Shown piece by piece: positions 10,480 to 21,800 of a stretch of 64,000 nt of DNA. A program made the position numbers and the translations under genes. Under the pieces are notes generated by a model. That model had not been told where the DNA came from, ran no database searches, and saw nothing but the letters and a program-made list of their open reading frames with translations. Numbering within the stretch: position 1 is the stretch's first letter; each line of letters opens with the position of its first letter. This DNA is from Corythucha ciliata (Eukaryota > Arthropoda > Insecta > Hemiptera > Tingidae). The DNA lies in contig CM075940.1 of NCBI GenBank assembly GCA_038030265.1, positions 6,448,001 through 6,512,000 on the forward strand, given 5' to 3'.

Positions 10480-12415
10480 TATCTACCCAAGGTTGTTTGA
10501 ATGAACCAATCTATGGAAATTGGGTTTAAAGAACCAAACGTGCGAAATTCAGGCCACATTGTCAGTTTCAGCTGAAAAAACAGTCAATTCCGTGCCGGAT
10601 AGCACAGTTTGAGCAGCCTAATAAAGTTAATTGTCCAAAGTTATCATCCTCTGCAAAATTGACACTGAATGGTTCAATGTTGGGAGTTGTTGAAGAATGT
10701 CTGCCCTTTTTATAATCAAGTGTCAGTTAGTTTCTGAGGTGAAATAGACAGTTTCCTTGTCGAGCTTTAAGCTTCGTGGGAATAATTACCCCTTGAATAC
10801 ATCTGCAAGCTCTTGGAACAAGTTTTGGGCTATAGGAATGAGCTGGTTGCATCTATTTTTCAAGTTTCAGGACCTGAGTAACACAAATACTTATTCATAT
10901 AATATTCGCCCAAATTTTATTGCTTTGCACAGTATTTATTTCAATATTTAATGCAGTTTTCAAGTCAACCCTGTGACTATTTTTTACTAGCTTTTCCACA
11001 AATTCAATATTCGACTCAAATAAACGTTAAACTTTTACCGTCATTTTTCCAGTGGGAGAGACTCCTGGTAGAAAAATCCAACAGAAATGTAACAAATATG
11101 TGCCATATTTTCTGGCAGGTCAACAGATTCTCGCAAGAATGTCTGGACAGATAAGTTACGTTCCTGTAACGCTTTCTGCAATGGATTTCAGATTGTTTCC
11201 CGCCAGAATGTAAGTTCTGGCTCTTTCTACCAGGGATGCGTTGCATTTTTTTTTTTTTTTTTTTCAATCGTCTTGTAAGTCGATATGCGGTTCAACTCGA
11301 CCGCACCCTTCAAGTAATGTTTTTGTTTTCAGTTAGAATTTTATATGGTTGGTGGTGAGGGGCTGCGGAGGTGGCAATTTAGCCCTCATCAAAATCCCGT
11401 TGAGAGTACATCAAAGGAGAGTACTTTTCATAAAACACTGCAAGCCCTTCTTTCCCAAAATGAGAAGATCTCACCCCCTCCCCCTCACAGTCATTCCATC
11501 ACCCCACGTAAAACTTTCAACCAGTCATTTTAGAAGTTATAGTTCCCCCTCTTCCTTTTCCTTGATGAATCTTCAGAGTGACCATCTGCCACCCAATGGG
11601 GTATTCTCCTGATGAGGGGGTGACAAGTCTGTTTCCAGTACAGACGAGCAATAGGACCGAAGGCTTTATTATGATCTATAACCACAAGAAACACCAATCT
11701 GCTTTTACATAAACCGTGAAATACTCCTGGAGCTATCAATCATGACTTCGTTTCACACTAATTTCATGAATTGTCTGCTTGGACTTTCGCTTTTAGTAAT
11801 GTGTAGAGTGAAGTAGTAAGGTAGTCCGTTTTTTTTCTCCACTACCCGGAAAAAAATGACGGAAGCGTTTACCTTTTAAATTGGTTGAGTTATTTTTGGT
11901 GAAAATCTATGAAATTCATTAGAATGTCTTGAATTTACTTCCCCTGTTATTAGAATACGTTTTAATGACTAGGCACAAAAATCCAATTACTCCGGTCAAA
12001 GAAGGGGGGAGGGAAGATTTGATGGTGATGAGTAAAGGGGGGAGTGGGGAAAGTAGTTCAAAGAAAAGTCCTTATAACGTTTCTCAAATTTAGCCTTGTT
12101 TGACTTGGATCTCTTTAGTATTTGTCTCTACAACTAGGCGAACTTTGTAGAGACCTCCCCCGTTATTAAACTGTGTTAATATTAGCTAGTGGTGCCCATC
12201 GGCTGTAATCTACTTCAGGACCCCTAAGGATGAGAGTCCGAAAGCCCTTGAAAGGATGAGAAAGTTGTTGGAAGTAGGAGGGGTGGGATGTACCTCCATT
12301 TCGACACAATCTCTTACTAGGAAAGCTCCAAAATGAAGTCCTCCTTTTACTCTTTCAATTCTTCCTTCGATTCTACCACACCTGTGATCTCCATTAAACG
12401 GTTCAAATACCGCTT
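10480..12415. other. No gene recognised
   Basis: Contains a T tract of about 20 near 11249-11264 and several purine-rich GGGGGAGTGGGG-type patches (about 12000-12050). Overlapping frames at 11345-11739 are low-complexity and lack splice-supported structure. Confidence 0.45.
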
Positions 12416-13202
12416 TTAGTGTAAATAAACATAAAACCTATAGGACACCGCATTGTACTGCCATTGATTTCTCTTCTTCAATAACAGTCGTGCGATAATA
12501 AGAAATGACAACCCGCACTCACCCACCCATTCCCATTGTGTACATAAAATCTTCCTAAGCGATGAAAATATTCATCGATGATTGAGAGCAATGCTTGAGC
12601 CTCGAGGTATTTTGTCACTGTTCTGCGAATATTAGACAGGCTTAAAACTGGAATTTCAGAGGCATCTTGTACAAAATGACTGTTCAAAAATGAACGCTGG
12701 TGTGCCTGCTGGGGATCAATACTGGCTACTGATTTAATTTTTTTTTTTAATTGATATAAATAAAACGGTTTTCAAACCTTTAAAGCAAAGCAAATTCGGT
12801 GGAAACAAAGGTCTGTCGTCATTTTAAAATTATGTGCTAAGCCTCTAATAACGTAAATTATCATTATTTATTAAGAAACCAAAGGTGATCGTAGATGGGC
12901 TGGACGCTCTTTGTTTCGGGGCACTTAGTCACTGATTTATGTGTTGTTAGCTAGTAATTTATGTTTCTAGTTGCAAAGATAAGGGAGACATTGCGTGTGG
13001 CCCACCTATACCAGAATGATTAGCCTGCCGCCGCGTAATTTGAGCAAATATCAGCTCGTAGAGGTTAGTGAAATTCTCTTCGGGCTTCCGTCCGTAAATC
13101 TTGGAGTATACGCCCTTTACACGATACCGCCAATTAAGCCTTAAATTATTTCATTACCTGGGCTTCGTTGTTTTCGAGTACATCGACCAGGTGGGGCCTG
13201 AA
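12416..13202 (-). CDS. Hypothetical protein, four 3' exons with short introns
   Basis: Exon A 13202-13158 follows an acceptor (ATTTTAG) and ends at CAG|GTAATG. A 43-bp intron leads to exon B 13114-13012 (VYSKIYGRKPEENFTNLYEL within it), which ends at CTG|GTATAG. A 283-bp intron leads to exon C 12728-12523, containing RRTVTKYLEAQALLSIIDEY and ending at TGG|GTGAGT. A 47-bp intron leads to exon D 12475-12416 with a TAA stop. All phases agree (0, 1, 0), which is strong support for one gene. The peptide is mixed charged/hydrophobic and about 138 residues long. No family was recognised. The 5' part is missing: no initiator ATG was found upstream of exon A. An alternative end is possible, because exon B could read on to a TAA at about 12960 with or without removal of a 45-bp GT...AG segment. 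Confidence 0.5.
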
Positions 13203-14285
13203 CTAAAATTTGTAGACAACGCCTTTGTTTATTGAGAAGAAAAAAAGGAAGAAACATTTTCATTTTCCTGAGGGTTTCAAACTAATCCCACACCAACCAA
13301 CAACCCCCCCCCCCCCCCGACACCCTAACTCTTAATATTACTGTCACCTTGTTTCTCCGAATGTAATTTTTTTCCTTGGGAGGGTAAGGACTCCCTTAAC
13401 ACCAACTCCACTCATGTCTTTTCAAACACAAAGTATTCGCTCAGCTACTTTCATGATAAAAGTATCTCCAGCTAACTTAATTAAGGCCTTACAAGTCAAA
13501 CTTTGACCCAATAAAACTATTCTTCCAGGCAAAAATTGTACATTTTTTTTTCCTCAAGCGAAATAATTCCTCAGAAGTAGTGATAAACATGGGATAACAG
13601 TCCGGAGATTGTTACAATTTACTCGTTCAATCTGATCGGAACACAGCCAAATACTCCCCCAAAGAACTCGTTCTTTTTAGTGTCTAACGCTAAGAAGTAA
13701 CTATCTCGTTTTCAGATGTTTCCGTTCTCAGCTCCACTCCTCTTTTTTCTTTCTTTTTTTTTTTTATTAAAGGGACAAAAAAGAAACAAAAGAAAAAGCA
13801 CGTAAAGGTAGCTAAACATGTTGATTATCGGACTGATTACGTTGTTTTTTCTTTGGTAACTCTTCTTCCAGAGGCTCTCATTTTAATTTCTTTTTCCCCA
13901 AATCTCCTATCTCTACGTTTTAATTACATTGAAAAAAATTTAACTTTTATTTTCAAACTCACCTTTTGCCTGGGTGAAGCTTGAATTTCTTATTTCTTGC
14001 TCCTACAGACTGCCGGAGTCCTTTCTTTTTTTAATCCGCTTAAGAGCTCTTTTTCTTTACCGACTCATTGCCCAAATTAATTAACTTACGACGCAGGATA
14101 AAAGGCCTTTTCACCTTTAGAATTCAACTTTCTCTCTGTCCGCTAAGGCCTCGAATGACCTCTGGTGAGGGCTGTAAGGGAGGGGTGGGGGAGCGAGAAG
14201 AGTCTAGTCGCACGTAGCTCACAATCTCGTTTTTGCAGGTTCTCAGAAGTGTTTTACAAAAATCTTTGAGTGGAGTTGAGGGGGG
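13203..14285. other. Upstream of the 12.4-13.2 kb gene; no exon resolved
   Basis: The 5' exons of the minus-strand gene should lie here or beyond, but no candidate could be joined in phase. A C tract of about 14 lies near 13305. The rest is AT-rich. Confidence 0.4.
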
Positions 14286-14636
14286 GTGAGGAGTTTTTGG
14301 GGTGAGGGGGTGGGGTTGATTGAACTTGAAGTATTAATTAGTTTGGGTGCCCTGACCTATGATTGGGGTAGTCTTCCCGTTTCTCTCTTCGTGATGCCAG
14401 TTGGTGCATCCAGTGGCGTATACTTTGATCATGTTAAGGTTGAGAGGTCAAGGGATGGCTGGGGTCAGGCCAGGCAGGGTCCAATGGTGCTGAAAAGTGG
14501 AGATCAGGGTTTTCTTCCGAGGCTTCTGTACTTCAAGGCACGGGTCCAGGAGGGAGCCATTATGACCATGCCCCCTCTTTTTGGAGTCAAGGTGACGGAC
14601 ATTCTCGTGGCGGGAGGAGGTGGTACAACCCAGTGA
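14286..14636 (+). other. 116-codon open frame in GC-richer DNA, uncertain
   Basis: One of the longer frames in the window, glycine- and valine-rich (ends ILVAGGGGTTQ). It has no recognisable domain, and an 89-codon frame lies antisense. CAGTGGCGTA at about 14411 resembles a hAT terminus but has no partner. It could be a chance frame in a GC-richer transposon relic or a real exon. Confidence 0.15.
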
Positions 14637-14639
14637 AAC

Positions 14640-15300
14640 GAACGTGCCAATTTGGTTTATTGTTGAAAGCTTACGCGCCTGTTTGAATGGTTCTCCATTT
14701 GCCATTATGAAACACAAAGAATGAGCCGCAAGAGGAGCTCTTTAAGCCATCCTTGTTTGTTACATTTCAACAAAAAAAAAAGAGAGAGTACTCATTTCAA
14801 TGGCATCCGTGGAGAACACGATGAATAATAAATCTAAATAATGGACGGACCAAAATAAGCTTAAATAAACTCTTCCCTCAGTTTCTACAAATGAAAACGA
14901 AGAGCCCCCGCCTTCCTCACCATCACTTAAAAAAAAAAGATTTCCTTATTCGTCACTGAAGCCTTCTAATTAACAAACAAATAGTGACTCCATTAAAAAT
15001 GTTTACTCTCGACTAAAAAAAAAGAAAACAAAACTCGGAAAATACCTTAAACCATCCATAGAAAAAAGAAATGGACCCCACTTCAGATATATTTTTCGAT
15101 CCACGCTAACCTTTTTAAAACTTTAGGAAAATCGTAAAATACTTTCTTTTCGGTACTCACTGCATGAACCATGGTTTTGGCAGGCCACACCATCGAAAAA
15201 GCTCCTTCTCCGTGTTAATTAAAGGCACATAAACAAAAAAATTATTGTTTGTTTTCAATTTTAATGACTGATCCTGCCGACGTTTTTTTTTGTTTTTCAG
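14640..15300. other. No gene recognised
   Basis: AT-rich, A-tract-rich DNA leading up to the Penelope-like relic. No exon or RNA signal was seen. Confidence 0.5.
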
Positions 15301-15301
15301 C

Positions 15302-15334
15302 GACGTTTCGTCGAGGGATCCTCGACGTCCTCAG
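15302..15334 (-). ncRNA. Hammerhead ribozyme-like motif of Penelope-like element
   Basis: The minus strand reads CTGAGGA, then an 8-bp stem CGTCGAGG/CCTCGACG closed by ATC, then AAACGTC. This follows the hammerhead core order CUGANGA - stem II - GAAAC...GUC seen in ribozymes of Penelope-like elements. It lies about 80 bp downstream of the GIY-YIG stop codon, where those elements carry it. The G of GAAA may be drawn into the stem, so catalytic activity is doubtful. Stem III, as in known minimal versions, would be tiny. Confidence 0.6.
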
Positions 15335-15414
15335 GCGTCTTCTTTTTATTTAGCTTTTGTTTTTCTTGACAAGTGGTTTCATATTTTCAATGGTTTATTG
15401 TTGAAGGTTTTTTT

Positions 15415-15840
15415 TTACGGTGTATCTGAGGTGATGATAGGTGTGTAAATCTTTGATAAGTTGTCTAAGTCTCTTTTGTAATTCATCGTGTTGTGTTTCC
15501 TAATTTCTACCATTTCAAGAAATTTTCTGTTGTGTGTGTTGATTTCCTGGTGTAAAATTTTTGGGTTGTTTAGATCTTTTATTTATGTGAAAGTTCTTTG
15601 GCGTGTTGAGACAGTGCTGTGAGAGATGTATTATCTTCTAAGCTGCGGTCATGTTGTTTTAGTCTTTCTTGTAAGTATTGTTTTGTTTCACCAATATATG
15701 CTTGGTTACAATTTAGACAGTCTACTACGGTACAACTCCAGATTTTTGGAGTGTATTCGTTTTGTCTTTTAGTACAGAAAAAAACATGTTGTTAGTGTTG
15801 TAAGGTTTGTGAGAAATTTTAAAGTTTTTGAAGGCTAAAG
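15415..15840 (-). pseudogene. Penelope-like retroelement, GIY-YIG C-terminal part, frameshifted
   Basis: Penelope-like elements encode a reverse transcriptase fused to a GIY-YIG endonuclease. Reading the minus strand from about 15840, three consecutive pieces in different frames reproduce the C-terminal order of that family. The first is a connector with VLKDKTNTLQKSGVV. The second is the zinc-ligand and endonuclease segment CLNCNQAYIGETKQYLQERL, which carries the YIG motif and the conserved arginine, followed by two histidines. The third is a helical tail containing NRKFLEMVEIRKHNTMNYKR, ending at a TAA at 15417-15415. At least two frameshifts and one stop break the frame. No reverse transcriptase core was found upstream, so this is a dead 3' fragment. 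Confidence 0.8.
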
Positions 15841-15902
15841 TGGACGACAAGTGTGCGAGAGAGACAGAATACAGTCATATTTGCGGCACCTCTCACGGCT
15901 TG
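15841..15902 (+). repeat. Dispersed repeat shared with 30.24 kb
   Basis: ACGACAAGTGTGCGAGAGAG and the following ATTTGCGGCACCTCTCA match the order of words at 30240-30300 (ACGACAAGTGGGCAAGTGAG ... ACTTCTCA). The copies are diverged, in the same orientation and 14.4 kb apart. Function is unknown. Confidence 0.5.
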
Positions 15903-16545
15903 AAAAATTGACCGATTTTAATTTTTTCAACGGATTCTTACTAGTTGAAAGCATAGAAAATTCGGAAATTAGGTCTGTGATTTTTAAATTGAGTGTAAAT
16001 GTAAAATTTGGAATTTAAATTGTTTTGAACTTTTTTTTTTGGACAAAACTGCCTTATACCAAGAAGCAGCAGAATATTAGGGAACCAAATAATTTTGGGT
16101 TTTTGATTTCCCTCCATAAACATCGCCCGAAAGAGAAAAGTACGACTTCAAAGAGAAAAACCGCCTCAAGAGCTAAGAGTGAGAGAGAGGACTCTTGCAG
16201 GCTGAAGCGGAGGGATCACCTGCTCACTCAAGAGGGTGGCCGATACACCATTCTGTAGTGTCCCCCTGGGCGAATTATCTTCCAAAAAATGACCTTGAGT
16301 GAACTACGGTTTTTTTTAATCGTTGTTTTCTAATCCTCTTGATTTATTATACGCGGTGTAGGTAAAGAAATTCCGCGCATTGTGACTACTGACACGAGCC
16401 ATCAGAACTAAACAGAACTAAATCAGTAGCATATTGAGGAAGGGCGTTTCATAACGAGGTTCAAAAGTTTTAGGATTTTTTTTCTCGAAAAGTCCGCTCT
16501 CGCTCGCTATTTTTTATCGATCTGAAAATCACGTTATATCATTAA
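15903..16545. other. No gene recognised
   Basis: Frames at 15941-16258 are AT-rich or lysine/serine-rich without motifs. Nothing else was recognised. Confidence 0.45.
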
Positions 16546-16896
16546 GGGGGTCACACACGGTCATCAAGCATGCTTGACAAGCATGGTTTTATTAGTTGCG
16601 CTTGTCAAGCATGTTTGACGTTTGACGCCACACCCACACGGTCAAACTTGCCGTCAAGCTTCAACTTCAAACGCGCACCCAAGCTTCAGCAGTGTCCCAA
16701 TACCTTTTTTCTCGATAGTTTCAAGGTTTGTTGGATTGAAACACACACACACGATCAAATCTGTTTGCCAAACCTCATGTTTGCGAGCAAATTTTCTGGC
16801 AGTGACTGAAAACCGCCAAATGTGATGTCAAACCTTCAAACAAGACTCCACACACGATCAAACCTGCTTGTCAAGGATGTTTGATCGTGTGTGGCT
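16546..16896. mobile_element. MITE with ~40-bp imperfect terminal inverted repeats
   Basis: The left end GGGGTCACACACGGTCATCA mirrors the right end GTTTGATCGTGTGTGGCTTT. The inverted match continues through CTTGACAAGCA. Internally, words like TCAAGCATG(C/T)TTGAC and TCAAACCTGCTTG repeat several times. The TTAA/TTTA bases at the edges would suit a PIF/Harbinger-type 3-bp target site, but this is weak. No transposase frame is present, so it is non-autonomous. Confidence 0.6.
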
Positions 16897-17871
16897 TTAG
16901 GCGAGTTCCAAGGAAATTATCACATTTTGGTTTATCGTTCATTCTGAACGTAGTTAACTTTTTAAAGATACAGCCGTTGACAATTTTTGTTTATTATTCA
17001 TCATGAATAATAAAACTATGTTTTCGGTCAGAACAAAATTTTTACAACCCACCCTCAAACTTTTTCTGTGTACGTTTCAACATGTCTAGATTCGATTTCT
17101 GCAATGTCCGTCCGCCGTACTCCGTCCGGGCCATATCTTCCCCTAGGATTGCTCGAAAAAACTCGTTCTTTCGCACATAAACTCCACTTGGGATCTAGTT
17201 GGTCCTAACAGCTGATCAGTTTGATCAACTAACTCCCTGGATATTTATGGGCCAAAAGCGGGTTCAAAAAGGGGGTTTTCAAAGGTTTTGAAATAATAGG
17301 GGTGTGGGGTGTCGATTTTCATGTAATTTCAAGCCGGATTTGGCTACATTCATGAATAATAAATCCATGTGTAAAATTTGCAGCGTATTTATCAGTAATC
17401 ATAACTCTCAGTGTTTGGTTTCACAAAGCAAAAGAATTTCATTTTTTTGACCAAAAAACGCTACTCAACTACGTTTTTCAAGTATATTGAATTTGCTAAA
17501 ATTTGAGATCTGATGCAGCTCTGCAGATTAGACAGTAGGCAAGATACAGCGCTTCAAAACTGGTAATTTGTTTTGCCAAAATGACGAAATTTTTGGCATT
17601 GTTTTGTGTGAAACCTACCACTGAGCAATGTTCTATCACAAATCGTACACTAACTGCGCCTAACGAAGTTTTAAAGGGAGCTTTTCAACTTTTTATAAAC
17701 TTAAAACTTCTTTGAAAAACAACAGATTACCAATTTTGAAGAGCTGTATTCTGGCTACTATCTGCCCTATAGAGCTGGGTCATGTCTCAAATTGTTGCGA
17801 ATTTAATATACTTGAAAATTATAGTTCGCGTGTTTTAAGCTGTGCATAATGATAGCTTTGATCACCTAATT
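16897..17871. other. No gene recognised
   Basis: AT-rich DNA between two transposons. No exon or repeat structure was identified. Confidence 0.5.
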
Positions 17872-18280
17872 ACGAGTTCGGGAGTCTGTCATGTCGTATC
17901 TGGGGCCTAAGGATTTTATTATATACTTATTAATAGCTATTTTAAGTCCTTGATTTGGGACATGAATTTAACCGGTAGAACATAGTCCTGAAATTGGTCT
18001 TATTCGATAGGTTTTATGGGGATGATTACAATTTACACCTGTTGCATAAGACCATTTTCTGGACTTCGTTTTTCCGGCTAATTTAAATTTCCCAAATTTC
18101 GTGAGTTTGACGAGCCACAGAGGGCAAATGCCCCGGGCAGACACCGGAAGACGATCATATTCGTAATCAGCTCCGTAACACCTTTCGAAGGAAACCAGTT
18201 TCAGGACTATGTTCTCAGTTAAATTCATGTCCCATTAAGGACTTTAATTAACTATAAAATCCTTAGACCCCAGGTACAGC

Positions 18281-19280
18281 TAGTGTTGAATCGATACTAG
18301 TAAATAGAGTAAAGTATCGATACTCAGTAGTTTTGGTATCGATACTTTTTTCGATACCAAGTACTATTTAGATACTTTGATTCGATACCGTTTGAAATGA
18401 GTACTTTAATTGGTATCGAATGGGTATTGATTCAAACTAGTCCGATACCGAATCAATACCCATTCGATACCGAGTATTTACTTGTTTGAATCAATACCCA
18501 TTCGATACCAAGTAAAAGTACTCGTTTGAAACGATACGGTATCGATTGGGTATTGATTAAAATGAGTACTTTTACTCGGTATCGTTTAAAATGAGTACTT
18601 TTACTCGGTGTCGAATGGGTATTGATTCAAACAAGTAAATACCTACTCGGTATCGAATGGGTATTGATTCTGTATCGTTCCAAATGAGTACTTTTACTCG
18701 GTATCGAATGGGTATTGATTCAAATAAGTAGATATTCGGTATTGGGTGCATTCATTCGGTATCATAAAAGTATCGGTTAAGTAAGAGAGTCATAAGCTCG
18801 GTGCACACTATGCGTTTTTCGCAGCATGTTTGCCATTTGTTTGCAGGTCGAAAGAAAATATATGGTCCCCGGTAGTGACCGGATACTTTTTAAAACTGGT
18901 AGGCAATCCTATTTCAAAAGTTGCATAGTGTGCATCGAGCTTAAGTAGTCATTGTGTTTCGATTGAAATGAGTCTTTATTTGTATAAGGGAGTAGTGATT
19001 GACGACTCGAAAAATCATTAGAGATGGTAGTGCTTTTGTTGAGTGGTGGTGGAGGGGTTTTCTTACAAGCGAGTTGAATCGATACCACTAAAGTATCGAT
19101 ACTTTTGAATCAATACCAAGTACTTTTGGTACATAAGTACTTGGAGTAGATATCGATACTTTTTATGCGATGCCATAAACAAGTTATATGAGTATCGATA
19201 CTTTTCTTCCGATACCTAGAACTATTCAATACGTCAAATGAGTAAAGTAGCGATACTTTATTGGTATCGATTCAACACTA
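18281..19280. mobile_element. hAT-like non-autonomous element, 1,000 bp
   Basis: Terminal inverted repeats TAGTGTTGAATCGATAC (18281-18297) and its exact complement (19264-19280) are flanked by 8-bp duplications GGTACAGC (18273-18280) and GATACAGC (19281-19288), one mismatch. The 8-bp duplication and the TAGTGTTG end suit the hAT superfamily. The interior is filled with repeats of GGTATCGAATGGGTATTGAT and its complement, plus GTACTTTTACTCGGTATCG, with no transposase frame. A smaller MITE is inserted at 18793-18943. Confidence 0.8.
18793..18943. mobile_element. MITE nested inside the hAT-like element
   Basis: 21-bp terminal inverted repeats TAAGCTCGGTGCACACTATGC at 18793-18813 and 18923-18943 differ at one position. 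The 151-bp unit lacks the TATCGAT-rich sequence of its host, so it is foreign to it. A clear target duplication was not found. Confidence 0.65.
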
Positions 19281-19377
19281 GATACAGCACGGCCGACTCC
19301 CGGACTCGTGACTTTTAATATAATCTTGAATGAAGTCAGAAAAATAATTTTTCAAATTTTCAGTTTCATTGTTTTTT

Positions 19378-19839
19378 GAGTGGGGGCTTGATATACCTAG
19401 AAAGAGCGTTAAGGAGTCATTTTGACTCAACGCCTTTTTTCCCTATTCCTGACTCACCAGTCACGATAATTTATTGGACAAAATACTTTATGAAAGTCGA
19501 CAATCATCGCTTCGAGCACAGCAACAATCAAATTCAACGAAAAAAAAAAAATAGAAAACATTGTCAAAACACAGTCAAAATGCTCCGCCACTACGAGAAG
19601 CAGATGCGATACCAGACAGCAAAATACGTGCGGCAAATGCTCCTAAAATAATAAAATCTGCCATAATTGATGTTCCTAAATTTCAAGTGTGATTGCGATC
19701 CTTTTGCTTCGTAATACGAAAGTATAATTTTTTATAGGAAAATTAAGTGTTTACGCCACAAAACAATGAATTAATCCCCATGAGTAATTTTGACTCGTAG
19801 CCGTCCTTCTAGGTAGGACAATTTCCCGCCCTCCTAGTG
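19378..19839. mobile_element. piggyBac-like MITE remnant
   Basis: The right end reads, from outside in, CACTAGGAGGGCGGGAAATT then ACCTAGAAGGACGGCTACGAGTCAAAATTACTC across several words. It abuts TTAA at 19840-19843, the piggyBac target site. The left side holds an inverted, eroded copy (ACCTAGAAAGAGCGTTAAGGAGTCATTTTGACTC region, 19395-19428). The outermost left bases and left TTAA are lost. A 91-codon frame inside (19376-19651) is lysine-rich and not recognisable as transposase. Confidence 0.5.
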
Positions 19840-19843
19840 TTAA

Positions 19844-21429
19844 TAGTCTACCAAAAAATGTTGGTTTGGTGTAATGTCGGGTGTGTAGTTGTCCATCGTT
19901 GTTTTGGTTGTAATTCAAATGTTAGCATCGTAGCCCGGAGAATGATTCTGTTTCTTACCCTCTTTCGAAAGGTTGAAATTCAATGGTCGCAATGTCAACA
20001 GAATATTTAATAGCCGTATTTCAAATGTTGAAAAGTACTTTTTATTCAAATCGGTCCATTAAGACAACAATTGCCCTCGGGAAGAGGTGGGATGCTTTTA
20101 AAGATCTCTTCATCAATCACGAAGTCATTCATTCGTTAAATACCGTTCGTTTCAGAAACAGAGTTACTTTTTCTTTTTCGATTTTTTCCCCCTTTTTTAA
20201 AGGATATACAGATTTATTAACATTTTAGCATCGTGCTACAATAGCATTGGCAACGATTGTAACCTCTCTCTATCGATTGGATGCGTAATCCTAGATTCTG
20301 GTTTATCTAAGAACATTTTCACTTTAATAAAGTTAATGATGCAATAATTGAAGAGAAAGCTTTCGGCTCAGATGGCTTAATTGACAAGTTTGACAGTTTT
20401 CACCTCTGGAGGGAGCTACAACCTTTGACTCCTTCTTAAGTCTTGGAAGCTTTTCCAAGTTACGCGATATAATGACCGCGGAAGGATTTTGTTGTAATTA
20501 GTTAGGATTTTGTTTTGCGTATAGATAATCGTTGACTATTATAACAATGTGTTTTTTGAACTACGACCTAAGAGGGATGGTGACTATATAGAGAGAAAAT
20601 GTACCAGCTGTGTTGAACTATTCGTCTGACGTCTAACGAACGTTAAGTTGGAATGGTTTGCGGCATGAATACAGGTACAATCAAGGCTATTATTGTTTTA
20701 ATCAAATACTGGATCCCTTCTGAAAAGGGGATGCTTCAAGTTGTAGCAGTAAAATTACGGAAAATAAGAAAAGAAGAGTGTACTGGCTTGGTGGTAGGGT
20801 GAGTTTTCATTTTAAAATTAATGGCACACCAGCGCTCTCTGAGAGAAAAATCGTTTGTAACTAAACGCCTATTACTGTAAAGTGAACTCATACAAAAATG
20901 CTCGGTGGCTCAATAACTCTTCGTTATTAAAGGAGATAATACAGCTCTACCCCAAGATTGTTCTTCACGAACAAAAGCAACGGCCACACAGTTGTTAATA
21001 TTTGTTCCTCCTTCTCTTTCTCACAATTCGCTCCCTCACTTTTTCTTCATCTCGCTTTCTGGAAATCACTAACATTTCCGAATAATAATCAAATTTCAAA
21101 ACTCATACTGAACCCCCCCCCCCACACCGTCCATACACGCGCGTTATCATCGCCAATTTTTTATACCCTCGCTACCAACGAAATGATAAAAGCCAGGTTT
21201 TTCAAAAGCGTAGATATCCCCATGATGAATTAATCACAATGATATTAATATTATTAGTTTTTCATTTCATTTCATTCACATTAGTTTCACACATTTCTCA
21301 ATGATGTCAGTAAGAAGGATGTGTGGCGTAATTTTCACCAGTTCTTCGCAGCACTATCAATGTCATGATTGACACTATGAATGTCCCGTTGACAGCTCTG
21401 CTCTGGGAGTCGAGTGCCGTTCAAAAAAT
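19844..21429. other. No gene recognised
   Basis: Frames at 19983-20228 and 20958-21233 have no recognisable domain. A C tract lies near 21114. Otherwise plain AT-rich DNA. Confidence 0.45.
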
Positions 21430-21800
21430 CGACTGTAGCCAACGACAACTTGAATATCATCATTTTTGGGCTTCGAAATTCAATATTTCAGCCAAACGTA
21501 TAAACTTTTTTTTCTCGCGAAGTCAAATTGATTAGTCAAAAATGGCAATATCAAAATTTGGCTCATTCAAAAATGGCAATATCGAAATGTTGGCTCATCC
21601 AAAAACTAATGTCCGACTATTCTGGTTCTCTCAGATTTCAAACGTGGGACTGACACATTTGAAATCCAATGCTGGATTCAACTTCTCTCAAAGATCAAAA
21701 TCATTTAGCTGTTTTGGCTCAGAAATCAATTCCGGTGGCTCATTCAAACCCAAATTCGGTGGGCCATGTGTCTGCCAGAACATTGCGACTTCCAGAGGGT
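21430..21800. repeat. Degenerate repeat patch (AAAATGGCAATATC / TTGGCTCAT words)
   Basis: AAAAATGGCAATATC plus TTGGCTCATTCA/TCC recurs at about 34 bp near 21540-21600. Looser repeats with GGCTCATTCAAA and AAATTC continue to 21800. It belongs to the same style as the 28.2 and 62.4 kb arrays. The frames at 21542-21926 reflect this. Confidence 0.45.

Larger units (their letters stand above)
17872..19309. mobile_element. Foldback element (outer layer of a nested insertion)
   Basis: The left arm 17872-17999 starts ACGAGTTCGGGAGTCTG and passes through TCTGGGGCCTAAGGATTTTA and GGGACATGAATTTAA. It is an inverted copy of the right arm 18194-18280 plus 19289-19309. The right arm is interrupted by the hAT-like element at 18281-19280. 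Removing that element and one target copy restores the arm. The unique centre (18000-18193) has no open frame of note. Element class is unknown, and its own target duplication was not found. Confidence 0.75.

Noticed and set aside
14411..14420. CAGTGGCGTA as a hAT terminus
   Set aside because: No inverted partner or 8-bp duplication was found; ten bases are too few.
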